Shown piece after piece: positions 1-7,743 of a stretch of DNA of 34,165 bases. The notes below the pieces were generated by a model. It did not search any database, was not told where the DNA came from, and was given only the letters and a program-made list of their open reading frames with translations. Each line of letters starts with the position of its first letter. Position 1 is the stretch's first letter. The stretch covers positions 1-34,165 of the forward strand of contig JAITIP010000034.1 in assembly GCA_031279415.1 (NCBI GenBank), given 5' to 3'. A program made the translations under genes and the position numbers. The stretch is from Candidatus Endomicrobium procryptotermitis (GTDB lineage: Bacteria > Elusimicrobiota > Endomicrobiia > Endomicrobiales > Endomicrobiaceae).

Positions 1-435
1 AATATATGGGTAAATGATAATATAAGCATAGCGCCATATGGACATATAAAGAGTGGATATGTGAGGAATTATTCATCAAGAGAAAAAGGAAGAGCCGGAG
101 CAAATATAGAGATATATGATGACAGCTATTTAAGAATTGAAGGAAAACTCGGAGCCGGCATAAATTATGCGATAAACAGATTGAACTCTTATGCCAGAAT
201 ATCTGTAGGATATGTAATGGCAGGAGACAGAGCTGAATACTCTGGAGAATTTTTAGACAGCGGCGAAAAAATGGAAATATGGGGAACGGAAAGCGGGAAA
301 ATATCTGGGGGAATTGGCTTTGGTATAGAATATAAAATAACAAATCAGTGGAGTATATATGCAAATATAACAGGAAATACTTTTCAAAAGGGAAAAGAAT
401 ATTATGGGAACATAGGAATAAATTACAGTTTTTAA
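1..435 (+). CDS. C-terminal end of an autotransporter-like outer-membrane beta-barrel protein (5' partial)
   Basis: The frame is open back to base 1, so this is the 3' end of a longer gene; the GTG at 61 is internal and I do not take it as the start. About 144 residues are visible. They alternate polar and aromatic/hydrophobic residues in strands of about 10, with Gly-rich turns, and end in Tyr-Ser-Phe. A terminal Phe on the last strand is the typical outer-membrane barrel signal read by BamA. Stretches such as LRIEGKLGAGINYAI and SARISVGY-like strands resemble the autotransporter beta-domain, so the missing N-terminal part is probably a secreted passenger. It is the only gene on the plus strand and converges on dapL across a shared terminator. 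The passenger and its function cannot be judged from this piece. Confidence 0.75.
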   Translation, partial: NIWVNDNISIAPYGHIKSGYVRNYSSREKGRAGANIEIYDDSYLRIEGKLGAGINYAINRLNSYARISVGYVMAGDRAEYSGEFLDSGEKMEIWGTESGKISGGIGFGIEYKITNQWSIYANITGNTFQKGKEYYGNIGINYSF

Positions 436-488
436 TTATAATATTAGCGCAAATAAATGAATTAAAAAAATAAGCAGTTTGTATGAAA

Positions 489-520
489 AAGAGCCTGACA
501 TAAATTTATGTCAGGCTCTT
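489..520. terminator. Bidirectional palindromic terminator between the barrel gene and dapL
   Basis: A perfect 16-bp inverted repeat (489-504 with 505-520) forms a GC-containing hairpin around AGAGCCTGACATAAA. On the minus strand it is followed by a run of five T, so it should end the lysA-dap transcript efficiently. On the plus strand the T tract is weaker (CTTAAATTAT). It sits in the 106-base gap between two converging genes; I see nothing else in that gap. Confidence 0.85.
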
Positions 521-541
521 AAATTATAAAAGTTATAAAAA

Positions 542-1711
542 TTACCACTTTATATTACTTATTCTTTTGACAGCCTCTTTAATTCTCGAAACTCCTACGG
601 TCAATGCAAATCTTATGTACCCTTCGCCGCTTTTTCCCATCCCGTTTCCGGGAGTGCATACGATTGCAGCCTCTTCAAGAAGTTTTGAAACTGTTTGGGC
701 TGAAGTATAGCCTTTTGGCGTTTTTGCCCATACGTAAAAAGTGGCCTTCGGTTCAATTACTTCCCAGCCTATATCTCTCAACCCACCGACCAAAGTGTCT
801 TTTCTTTCTTTATAGACTTTTCTATTTTCTTTAACACATTCCTGCGAAGAAGTCAAAGCACTAATGGCGGCTTCCTGAATTACCTGAAAAGCGCCCGAGT
901 CATAATTATCTTTTACTGTTGCGATTCCTTTTACTATATCCTTATTTCCGCACAACCAGCCTATACGCCAGCCCGTCATATTGTACGTTTTTGACAAAGA
1001 GTGAAATTCCACACCCACATCTTTTGCTCCAGGATACTCCAGAAAGCTTTTCGGCTTATCATTTTCATCATAAAAAATTTCAGAATAAGCAGCATCTGCT
1101 GCAACTATTATGTCGTTCTTTTTTGCAAAATCTATAAGTTTGACGTAAAATTCATCAGAGGCCATAGCCGATGTCGGATTGTTCGGATAGTTGACAAATA
1201 TTATTTTCGCTTTTTTTACCACATCTTTTTCAATCGCGTCCAAATCAGGCATAAAACCGTTTCTTTCAAGGAGCGGCATAAAGTAAGGAACGCCGTCCGT
1301 AAAAATCGTCCCTGTAGTGTAAACAGGATATCCAGGCTCTGGGATAAGAACTACATCTCCGGGATTTATAAAACCAAGAGGCAAATGACCTATGCCTTCT
1401 TTTGAACCTATTAACGCGCATATTTCGGCTGCGAAATCTAAGTCCACGTTAAATCTTTTTTTATACCACAAAGCCACCGCTTTTCTGTAAGAAACCATTC
1501 CCGCACCGAAAGGATATTGGTGATTAGCAGGTTTTGTCATTGCCTGCTGTCCTGCTTCTATTATGTGTTTGGGAGTCGGCATGTCAGGATCCCCAACGCC
1601 TAACGATATGATGTCGGCTCCTCTTTCCATGGCTTCTTTTTTCTTCTTATCTATTTCGACAAAAAGATACGGCGGAAGTTTTTTCAATTTTTCATTGTAA
1701 CGTATTTCCAT
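542..1711 (-). CDS. dapL: LL-diaminopimelate aminotransferase
   Basis: A PLP-dependent class I/II aminotransferase that converts tetrahydrodipicolinate directly to LL-2,6-diaminopimelate with glutamate as amino donor, bypassing the succinylase (DapD/DapC/DapE) or acetylase steps. The 389-residue protein has the family signatures: GVGDPDMPTP (38-47), IGSKEGIGHLPL (101-112), NYPNNPT (174-180), ADAAYSEI (205-212), and the PLP lysine K241 in SLSKTYNMTGWRIG. The length fits the shorter DapL class. The ATG start is preceded by GGGAG about 7 bases away. It is the last gene of the lysA-dapF-dapA-dapB-dapL run, 131 bases after dapB, and ends 22 bases before a terminator. No dapD or dapE occurs nearby, in keeping with this route. 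A generic alanine/aspartate aminotransferase is the alternative, but the motifs and neighbours make DapL much more likely. Confidence 0.94.
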   Translation of the reverse strand: MEIRYNEKLKKLPPYLFVEIDKKKKEAMERGADIISLGVGDPDMPTPKHIIEAGQQAMTKPANHQYPFGAGMVSYRKAVALWYKKRFNVDLDFAAEICALIGSKEGIGHLPLGFINPGDVVLIPEPGYPVYTTGTIFTDGVPYFMPLLERNGFMPDLDAIEKDVVKKAKIIFVNYPNNPTSAMASDEFYVKLIDFAKKNDIIVAADAAYSEIFYDENDKPKSFLEYPGAKDVGVEFHSLSKTYNMTGWRIGWLCGNKDIVKGIATVKDNYDSGAFQVIQEAAISALTSSQECVKENRKVYKERKDTLVGGLRDIGWEVIEPKATFYVWAKTPKGYTSAQTVSKLLEEAAIVCTPGNGMGKSGEGYIRFALTVGVSRIKEAVKRISNIKW

Positions 1712-1842
1712 TTAATGCTCCCGTATTTAAATTTATGAATATAATTCCTTTTAAAAAAAATTAAAGCGAGCAAGTCTAAAATTTTCTCATTTTAAATCAA
1801 AAAACTTTATCGGTGTAAAGACTACACAATATATATTGTCAG
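1712..1842. other. AT-rich gap between dapB and dapL
   Basis: This 131-base gap holds a 14-bp palindrome (1826-1839, ACAATATATATTGT) just after the dapB stop. A weak 5-bp hairpin followed by six T on the minus strand lies near 1799-1820. It could be a leaky terminator or a processing site that lowers dapL expression. I see no clear sigma70 promoter with correct spacing. Confidence 0.3.
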
Positions 1843-2616
1843 TTATTTTAATCCTAGAACGTCCTGCATATCGTACAGACCCGGGTCTTTTCCTATAATC
1901 CATTTTGCCGCCCTTATAGCGCCCGCTCCAAAATTGTTTCTTGACTGAGCTCTGTGAACCAATTCCAATCTTTCGCCTATTCCTGCAAAATAAACTGTAT
2001 GTTCTCCCACTATGTCACCGCCTCTGACGGAAAAAACACCTATTTCGTCTTTTTTTCTTTCACCAAGCACTGTTTTTCTGCCGTATATGCCGACTTCATT
2101 AATATTGCTGCCTATGGCATTCGCAGCAATCTCAGACAGCATAGTCGCGGTGCCAGAAGGGGAGTCCTTTTTTTTATTGTGATGCAGTTCAACCATTTCA
2201 ATATCATAATCTGGAACCAATTTTGCTACATATTCCACAAGTTTAAACAAAATATTGACTCCGACGGACATATTAGGCGATAAAACTATCGGTATTTCTT
2301 TGGAAACTTTGACAATTTTTTCTTTTTGTTCTGCAATAAATCCCGTTGTGCCTATCACTGCTGGAATTTTATACTTTTTTGCAAGTTCCAAATTTTTTAA
2401 AGCATTATCAGGATTAGTAAAATCAATCAACACTTCCGTATCAGCCAAAACTGTTTCAATAGAAGATGCCGGAATAATCGCTGGTGTCCCCGCTCCTATT
2501 GCCGGACTTGAGTCATATTCAACGCCCGCACAAATCTGAACCGCTTCATCAAACTTCGCTATGCCCAATATCGATTGTCCCATTCTTCCAGCCGCACCAC
2601 ATACAGTAATTTTCAT
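1843..2616 (-). CDS. dapB: 4-hydroxy-tetrahydrodipicolinate reductase
   Basis: Reduces the DapA product to tetrahydrodipicolinate using NAD(P)H, the second step of the diaminopimelate/lysine branch in the cytoplasm. The 257-residue protein starts with a Rossmann fold (GAAGRMG, 7-13), followed by the dinucleotide-contacting IGTTGF (88-93) and SPNMSVGVN (113-121). The catalytic/substrate motif ELHHNKKKDSPSGTA (143-157) carries the His pair and the Lys, and GEHTVYF occurs near the end. Length is normal for bacterial DapB. The ATG is set by a perfect AGGAGGT Shine-Dalgarno 4 bases upstream, and the start lies 16 bases after the dapA stop, so it is cotranscribed with dapA. Nothing looks degraded. 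Confidence 0.96.
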   Translation of the reverse strand: MKITVCGAAGRMGQSILGIAKFDEAVQICAGVEYDSSPAIGAGTPAIIPASSIETVLADTEVLIDFTNPDNALKNLELAKKYKIPAVIGTTGFIAEQKEKIVKVSKEIPIVLSPNMSVGVNILFKLVEYVAKLVPDYDIEMVELHHNKKKDSPSGTATMLSEIAANAIGSNINEVGIYGRKTVLGERKKDEIGVFSVRGGDIVGEHTVYFAGIGERLELVHRAQSRNNFGAGAIRAAKWIIGKDPGLYDMQDVLGLK

Positions 2617-2632
2617 TGCAACCTCCTACAGT

Positions 2633-3508
2633 TTACTTCAAAAGCCCGAAATCTTTCATAGCTTTCTCTAATTTAATTTTATTTGACGCTTCCATCTCGC
2701 ACATCGGAAGTCTTAATTCAGGAGAACATATTCCCAATAAAGCAGCGGCTGTTTTTATGGGTATAGGGTTTGTTTCAATAAAAATGGCTTTTACTAAAGC
2801 AAGCAGAGAGTAATGAATTTTGACGGCCTCTTTAATATTGCCGTGTTCGAAAGCTTTTACCAAAGAAACAACTTCTGCCGGAACTATGTTTGACAAAACC
2901 GAAATAATTCCACAGCCGCCTATTGAAAACAAAGGAAGAGTAAGAGCATCGTCGCCGGAAATCAAATCAATTTTCGGGACAAGCGCTTTTATAGCGCTCA
3001 TCTGGTCAAGTGAACCTGAAGCTTCTTTTACGCCGACAATATTTTTACAATCTTTAAAAAGTTTCGCTATGGTCGCAGGTTCGATATTAACCGAAGTTCT
3101 TCCTGCTATATTATATAACACTATTGGAATGTTTACCGCATCCGCCACGGCCTTATAATGCAGATATAATCCTTTTTGCGTAGGCTTATTATAATATGGA
3201 GAAACCATTAAAGCACCATCGCAGCCGACCTTTTTTGCAAATTTTGTAAAATGTATGGCTTCGTCTGTAGAGTTTGAGCCTGTACCGGCAAGAACTTTCA
3301 TTTTACCTTCGGACTGTTTTACACAAAATTCAATTACAGCTTCATGTTCTTCATAAGACAAAGTAGGCGATTCGCCCGTAGTTCCGCACGGAACAATACC
3401 ATCAATTCCGTTTTTGCACTGATTTTCTATTAACTTACCAAACGCTTCAAAATCGACTTCACCATCTTTAAACGGCGTAATTAATGCAGTATATACTCCA
3501 GAAAACAT
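2633..3508 (-). CDS. dapA: 4-hydroxy-tetrahydrodipicolinate synthase
   Basis: Condenses pyruvate with aspartate semialdehyde, the committed step to diaminopimelate and lysine. The 291-residue TIM-barrel protein keeps every key element at standard numbering: CGTTGES (41-47) with T44 and T45, Y133 in LYN, R138 in GRT, and the Schiff-base K161 in GVKEASG. The nonpolar end and total length match homotetrameric bacterial enzymes. The ATG has a GGAGGG ribosome-binding site 3 bases upstream. The gene follows dapF after 22 bases. Feedback inhibition by lysine cannot be judged from sequence with certainty. Confidence 0.96.
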   Translation of the reverse strand: MFSGVYTALITPFKDGEVDFEAFGKLIENQCKNGIDGIVPCGTTGESPTLSYEEHEAVIEFCVKQSEGKMKVLAGTGSNSTDEAIHFTKFAKKVGCDGALMVSPYYNKPTQKGLYLHYKAVADAVNIPIVLYNIAGRTSVNIEPATIAKLFKDCKNIVGVKEASGSLDQMSAIKALVPKIDLISGDDALTLPLFSIGGCGIISVLSNIVPAEVVSLVKAFEHGNIKEAVKIHYSLLALVKAIFIETNPIPIKTAAALLGICSPELRLPMCEMEASNKIKLEKAMKDFGLLK

Positions 3509-3530
3509 AAACCCTCCGGGATCATCTATC

Positions 3531-4349
3531 TTAAATTTTTACAACGCCTTCAAAAGCTGTTATGGCAGGTCCTTCAAGAATAACACCAGTTATTTTACCC
3601 GAATCATTTTTATAAGAAACCGAAAGTCTGTCTCCACCTCTGGCTATAATATTTACCGGAGATTTGGCAAACCCTTTAAGCCCTGCTATTATAGCCGAAG
3701 CTATAATTCCCGTACCGCAAGCCAAAGTTTCGTCTTCAACGCCCCTTTCATAAGTGCGCACAAGAATAGTGTTATCTTTATCTTGTGTGGCTTTGACAAA
3801 ATTTACATTCGTTCCGTCCGGAGCAAAAAGAGCGTGATATCTTACCGCTCTGCCGTATTTTACAATTTCGACCTTTTCAATATCATCGACAAAAATAATG
3901 ACATGCGGAACTCCGGTATTTATAAAGTCCACTTTAAAAGTCACATCTTCGACATCAACTTTTATATCGGTTTTTAAATCCTTCGGCTCATACAGATCAA
4001 GCTTGACTTTGTCATCTTTTAATATCTCGGCAGTTATTATTCCGGCATCCGTTTCAAAAACCATAGTTTCTTTTGCCGCGCCGATGTCATAAGCAAATTT
4101 TGATATGGATCTTCCTCCGTTACCACACATTGAAGCGTGAGAACCATCAGAATTAAAATATTTCATTTTGAAATCGTATTTGCCGCTTTTTTCTATCAAA
4201 ATGAGTCCATCCGCTCCTATAGAATATTTTCTATCGCACAACTTTCTGGCAAGGCATGGATAATCTTCGGCGGAAATAATATTTTTCCTGTTATCTATCA
4301 AAACAAAATCATTTCCCGCAGCCGTAAGTTTTGAGAAATTTATTTGCAC
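3531..4349 (-). CDS. dapF: Diaminopimelate epimerase
   Basis: Interconverts LL- and meso-diaminopimelate by a PLP-independent two-base mechanism. The product feeds both peptidoglycan and lysine. The 272-residue protein has the paired catalytic cysteines in the two pseudo-symmetric halves: C75 in MCGNGGRS and C211 in LACGTG, with AGNDF near the start and E201-R202 before the second cysteine. The start is a GTG giving MQINFSK; no in-frame ATG gives a better N-terminus, and GGGAG lies upstream. The gene follows lysA after an 80-base leader containing competing inverted repeats (see separate entry). Confidence 0.95.
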   Translation of the reverse strand: MQINFSKLTAAGNDFVLIDNRKNIISAEDYPCLARKLCDRKYSIGADGLILIEKSGKYDFKMKYFNSDGSHASMCGNGGRSISKFAYDIGAAKETMVFETDAGIITAEILKDDKVKLDLYEPKDLKTDIKVDVEDVTFKVDFINTGVPHVIIFVDDIEKVEIVKYGRAVRYHALFAPDGTNVNFVKATQDKDNTILVRTYERGVEDETLACGTGIIASAIIAGLKGFAKSPVNIIARGGDRLSVSYKNDSGKITGVILEGPAITAFEGVVKI

Positions 4350-4360
4350 TTTGGCTCCCT

Positions 4361-4418
4361 GAAGTTTGGAAAACTTAAATGGTATATTAGATAACCGCAG
4401 TTAATGATGCCAAACTTC
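4361..4418 (-). promoter_or_regulatory. Overlapping inverted repeats in the dapF leader
   Basis: Within the lysA-dapF gap, GAAGTTTGG (4361-4369) pairs perfectly with CCAAACTTC (4410-4418) across a 40-base loop. The same left arm also forms a tight local hairpin AAGTTT-GGA-AAACTT (4362-4376). The two structures share bases and cannot coexist, and both lie just upstream of the dapF ribosome-binding site. This arrangement could control dapF translation or RNA processing. The pairing is visible; the regulatory role is only inferred. Confidence 0.35.
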
Positions 4419-4428
4419 TTATTTTCTG

Positions 4429-5661
4429 TTATATTTCATTTAAAATCAAATCTTTATATGTTGCTCTTTTTCTTATAAGTACGGCTTTTTTACCATCTAC
4501 CATAATTTCCGCAAGCAAAGGCCTTGAATTATATTCCGATGACATCGACGCACCATAAGCACCAGCACATTTTACTAAAATGAGTTCTCCCTGTCGCAAA
4601 ATAGGAAGCATTCTATCTTTGCCCATAAAATCTCCACTTTCACATATCGGGCCGACAACATTGGTTTTAATTTTTTTGGCACTTGTCTTTTTTAGCGGAA
4701 TAATTTCATGATATGCCTCATAAAGCGTCGGCCTTATCAAATCGTTCATACCAGCATCCGTTATAAGAAAACTTTTGTCTCCAGAAATCTTTCTGTAAAT
4801 AATTTTAGCTAAAAGATGTCCCGCATTTCCGATAATAAAACGGCCGGGCTCAAAAATAAATTTTGTGTTTTTATCAAATATTTTAAAAAGCTCGTCGGTC
4901 AGCAGCTTTGGATTCAAGGCTTTATCCTGTGATGAATATTTGATGCCGATACCCCCGCCGCAATTTATATATTCCAGAACTATGCCCGCCTTTTTAAGTT
5001 TATCAGTAAGGTTTTTTATTTTTTTTGCCGCCAATATAAAAGGTGCAATATCTAAAATCTGTGAACCTATGTGGGTGTGCACGCCGACAGCCTGTATATT
5101 GTCCATCTTAGAAGCTATAAGATAGGCTTCAAAAGCTTCTTCATAAGGAATGCCGAATTTTGTTCCTTTTTTACCGGTTACTATATATGAATGGGTATCT
5201 GGATCCACATTTGGATTTACCCTGAAAGCGATTTTTGCTTTCATTTTAAGTTTTTTGGCAATTTTGTCTATGGCTTCAAGCTCCTCGTAAGATTCTACGT
5301 TAAACATTAATATTTTGCTTTTCAAGGCATATTCTATCTCTTCGGCTGTCTTGCCGACTCCGGCGTAAACTATTTTTGAAGGATTAAATCCGGCGTTAAT
5401 GCATCTGAAAATTTCACCACCAGAAGTAGTGTCTGCGCCAGCCCCTTGATCTGCAAGAATTTTCAAAATACGGCCGTTCGAATTTGTTTTACAGGCAAAA
5501 CAAATAAGACTTTCTCTATTGTTTAAAGCCTTCCGATAATACCGAAAATTGTCTATTATTTGATTTTTGGAATAAACATAAGCGGCGGTCCCGTACTTTT
5601 TCGCTATAGATGACAAAGGTGTTTGTTCTATATAAAGTTCATTTTTTACAAATTTAATCAT
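4429..5661 (-). CDS. lysA: Diaminopimelate decarboxylase
   Basis: Decarboxylates meso-diaminopimelate to L-lysine. The 410-residue protein is a fold-type III (alanine racemase-like) PLP enzyme. K58 in CFACKTN binds PLP, HIGSQ is at 197-201, CGGGIG at 234-239 and EPGR at 271-274 in the phosphate and substrate site. DAGMNDLIRP (302-311) is followed by CESGDF with C340, the cysteine donated across the dimer interface. Length is typical. The ATG has an AAGGAAA Shine-Dalgarno. It is the first gene of the lysine block and has its own promoter in the 92-base gap behind the TPR gene. Confidence 0.95.
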   Translation of the reverse strand: MIKFVKNELYIEQTPLSSIAKKYGTAAYVYSKNQIIDNFRYYRKALNNRESLICFACKTNSNGRILKILADQGAGADTTSGGEIFRCINAGFNPSKIVYAGVGKTAEEIEYALKSKILMFNVESYEELEAIDKIAKKLKMKAKIAFRVNPNVDPDTHSYIVTGKKGTKFGIPYEEAFEAYLIASKMDNIQAVGVHTHIGSQILDIAPFILAAKKIKNLTDKLKKAGIVLEYINCGGGIGIKYSSQDKALNPKLLTDELFKIFDKNTKFIFEPGRFIIGNAGHLLAKIIYRKISGDKSFLITDAGMNDLIRPTLYEAYHEIIPLKKTSAKKIKTNVVGPICESGDFMGKDRMLPILRQGELILVKCAGAYGASMSSEYNSRPLLAEIMVDGKKAVLIRKRATYKDLILNEI

Positions 5662-5704
5662 TTTGCTTTTCCTTTTATGTTAATTATTTCTTTATTAATT
5701 TATA

Positions 5705-5734
5705 ATGATACAAAATAGAGTTATCTGCTGTCAA
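5705..5734 (-). promoter_or_regulatory. Sigma70-type promoter for lysA-dapFAB-dapL
   Basis: On the minus strand a perfect -35 box TTGACA (5729-5734) is followed after 18 bases by TATCAT (5705-5710), leaving about 40 bases to the lysA ATG. A TATAAA lies 5 bases further on. The position directly before the first gene of the block supports it; the -10 is imperfect. Confidence 0.55.
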
Positions 5735-5753
5735 AATATGTTGCGGACAATTT

Positions 5754-6788
5754 TTATTTATCGCTTTTTGTTAAAAAATCCAGCATGCGCTGCGACTGCT
5801 GTTTTAAAAAAGGTCTTTTTGATTTTAAAACGGCATTTGAAGCATATCTTCTGGCTTCATATAATCTGCCTTTTTTATACGCTATTGACGCAAACATCAT
5901 ATCAACTACAGCCGTGTACGAATTTATAAGGTTTGCTTTTTTGAGCATTTCTTCCGCTTTATCCATATCGCCGTTATCGAGATATATGGCGGCAAGATTA
6001 ACACAAGCGGCAAAGTTATTAGGATCAGCTTCTACAGCGGAAAAAAACTGTTCTTTGGCTTTTGGGACATTTCCCGTTTCTGCATACAAAAGTCCGGATA
6101 AAAGATAAAGGTCGGAATCAGCGTGTTCTTCTATAAAATCGTCCACCAGCATTATCGCTTTTTTATAATTGTTTAAATTTTTATAGCATTCTGAAAAATT
6201 CGCGATTATCTCTTTATCATAATAAGAAGGCGAAACACTTTCATAATATTTTAACGCCGTCGAGTATTTTTTTTGCCAGAAATAAATATCGCCGAGCTTT
6301 CTTTTCGCATAATCGGAATTTTTATCTAAATCAAGAATATCCTTAAAACACTGTTCAGCCAACCCGTAAAGATTGCTCTGAAGAAGAATGTCTCCTATTT
6401 TGCATCTTATGTTATTATTTTTTTTATATAAAGACAAAGCACTTGAATAATATTCGATGCTTTCATTATAAGATTTTTGCGCTGCTTCAATGTCTCCGAG
6501 TTTTACAAAATATTCGGCCTTCTTTTTTTTCGAAGGTTTCATCTCGATAAGAACCAAATATATATCGACCGCCATCCTATACGCTTTATTTGAAAAAAAC
6601 ATTTCAGCATATTCTTCATAAAGCGCTATTATATCTTTTTTTTTGCGCGCTTCATCAATTTTTAAAGACAGTTCGTTCATTTTATACACTATCTCTTCTT
6701 CGCTCATTCCCGTTTCGGAAATGCTTGCGCAATAAGAATAAGAAAAAAATATGAATATAAAAAATATTGACACGGCTGTTTTATTCAA
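5754..6788 (-). CDS. Exported TPR-repeat protein
   Basis: The 344-residue protein starts with a short charged N-terminus and a hydrophobic aromatic stretch (about residues 5-19) ending in YSYCAS, which looks like a Sec signal peptide; the Cys makes a lipoprotein possible but the lipobox is poor. From about residue 25 to the end it is built of tetratricopeptide-type helical pairs, e.g. FVKLGDIEAAQKSYNESIEYYSSAL and ANFSECYKNLNNYKKAI, about eight repeats. TPR domains mediate protein-protein contacts, so it probably acts as a periplasmic or envelope scaffold. The start is TTG, overlapping the patatin gene by 8 bases, with GAGGTG a few bases upstream. The coupling suggests it works with the patatin/TolC-like pair. 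The partner is unknown. Confidence 0.75.
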   Translation of the reverse strand: MNKTAVSIFFIFIFFSYSYCASISETGMSEEEIVYKMNELSLKIDEARKKKDIIALYEEYAEMFFSNKAYRMAVDIYLVLIEMKPSKKKKAEYFVKLGDIEAAQKSYNESIEYYSSALSLYKKNNNIRCKIGDILLQSNLYGLAEQCFKDILDLDKNSDYAKRKLGDIYFWQKKYSTALKYYESVSPSYYDKEIIANFSECYKNLNNYKKAIMLVDDFIEEHADSDLYLLSGLLYAETGNVPKAKEQFFSAVEADPNNFAACVNLAAIYLDNGDMDKAEEMLKKANLINSYTAVVDMMFASIAYKKGRLYEARRYASNAVLKSKRPFLKQQSQRMLDFLTKSDK

Positions 6789-7731
6789 TCAAATACACCT
6801 CTTGCGTTTTATTTATAATCGTCATTTTTATATCTTTTAAAGACTCTCTTGCCGCGGCAAAACCTTTGTCTATGCTCTGATAAGCATGACCTAAGTCCGT
6901 AGCCAACATTTCTCCAACGTCGGGTCGGATTATGGCATCCGACAATGAAAGATTTTCTCTATCCAAAGTTCTTCCCTGAATGTAAATGGCCTGCATAAGA
7001 GTGGTAAAAACATTTGTTGTGGTATTTTTCGTTATGTCCGCAGATACAGGAACGGCGATAATAACATCCGGATCAAAAAGCTTTGCAACACCCACAGGAA
7101 CATTGTCCACAAGTCCTCCATCAACCAAATACCTCTGTTTGTATTCTACAGGCTTAAAAAACCCGGGCAAAGTTGAACTTGCCCTGGCTGCAAAAGCGAC
7201 GCTGCCGTTTTTTAAAAGCACTCTTTCTCCGGTATGTAAATCAGTAGATACGCAGACGAGAGGGATTTTAAGCTGTTCGAAACGCAAATCACCGATATTT
7301 TCTTTCAGAAAATTTTCTATCTGTGCGTTTGAAAGAAGTTCTTCCGAAAGAAGCATCGATATTATTGATGTAGCACTAAAATTCGATACGGATTTCCAGC
7401 TTATGTCTTTTGCCAGCTCTTCCACTTTGTCCATAGAAATTCCAGCGCAGTAAAAAGCTCCTATTATGGAACCTACGCTTGTGCCAACAACCAAATCTAC
7501 AGGTATCTTTTCCTCTTCAAAAACCCTGAACACTCCTATATGTGAAAAGCCTCTTGCTCCACCGCCGCCTAAAACTAAAGCAGTTTTAGGCCTTTGGCCG
7601 GTTTGGAGTTTTTTTACTTTGTTCCACAGCATGTTAACCATAAAATCTTCTTCGTTAAATTCAAAAACGGAAGAAGCAAAACAGTGTGAAAATAAAAAAA
7701 ACGATAAAAAAATTAAAAGTATTTTTTTCAT
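6781..7731 (-). CDS. Patatin-like phospholipase (RssA/NTE family)
   Basis: A predicted lipid acyl hydrolase with a Ser-Asp dyad. After a signal peptide (about 1-19, MKKILLIFLSFFLFSHCFA) the 316-residue protein has the oxyanion-hole loop GGGGARG (55-61), the nucleophile elbow GTSVG with S85, a conserved Arg/Ser/Pro region (AARASSTLPGFF, 181-192), and DGG with D204. All patatin blocks are present, so it should be active. The signal peptide places it in the periplasm or on the outer membrane, unlike cytoplasmic RssA; there is no C-terminal BamA-like barrel as in PlpD-type enzymes. It starts 12 bases after the TolC-like gene and overlaps the TPR gene. A role in envelope lipid turnover is inferred; the substrate is unknown. 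Confidence 0.88.
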   Translation of the reverse strand: MKKILLIFLSFFLFSHCFASSVFEFNEEDFMVNMLWNKVKKLQTGQRPKTALVLGGGGARGFSHIGVFRVFEEEKIPVDLVVGTSVGSIIGAFYCAGISMDKVEELAKDISWKSVSNFSATSIISMLLSEELLSNAQIENFLKENIGDLRFEQLKIPLVCVSTDLHTGERVLLKNGSVAFAARASSTLPGFFKPVEYKQRYLVDGGLVDNVPVGVAKLFDPDVIIAVPVSADITKNTTTNVFTTLMQAIYIQGRTLDRENLSLSDAIIRPDVGEMLATDLGHAYQSIDKGFAAARESLKDIKMTIINKTQEVYLIE

Positions 7732-7743
7732 TGCAAATAATAC

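Noticed and set aside
61-63. GTG as the start of the left-edge gene
   Set aside because: The frame is open upstream to base 1 with barrel-like sequence, so the gene is truncated by the window.
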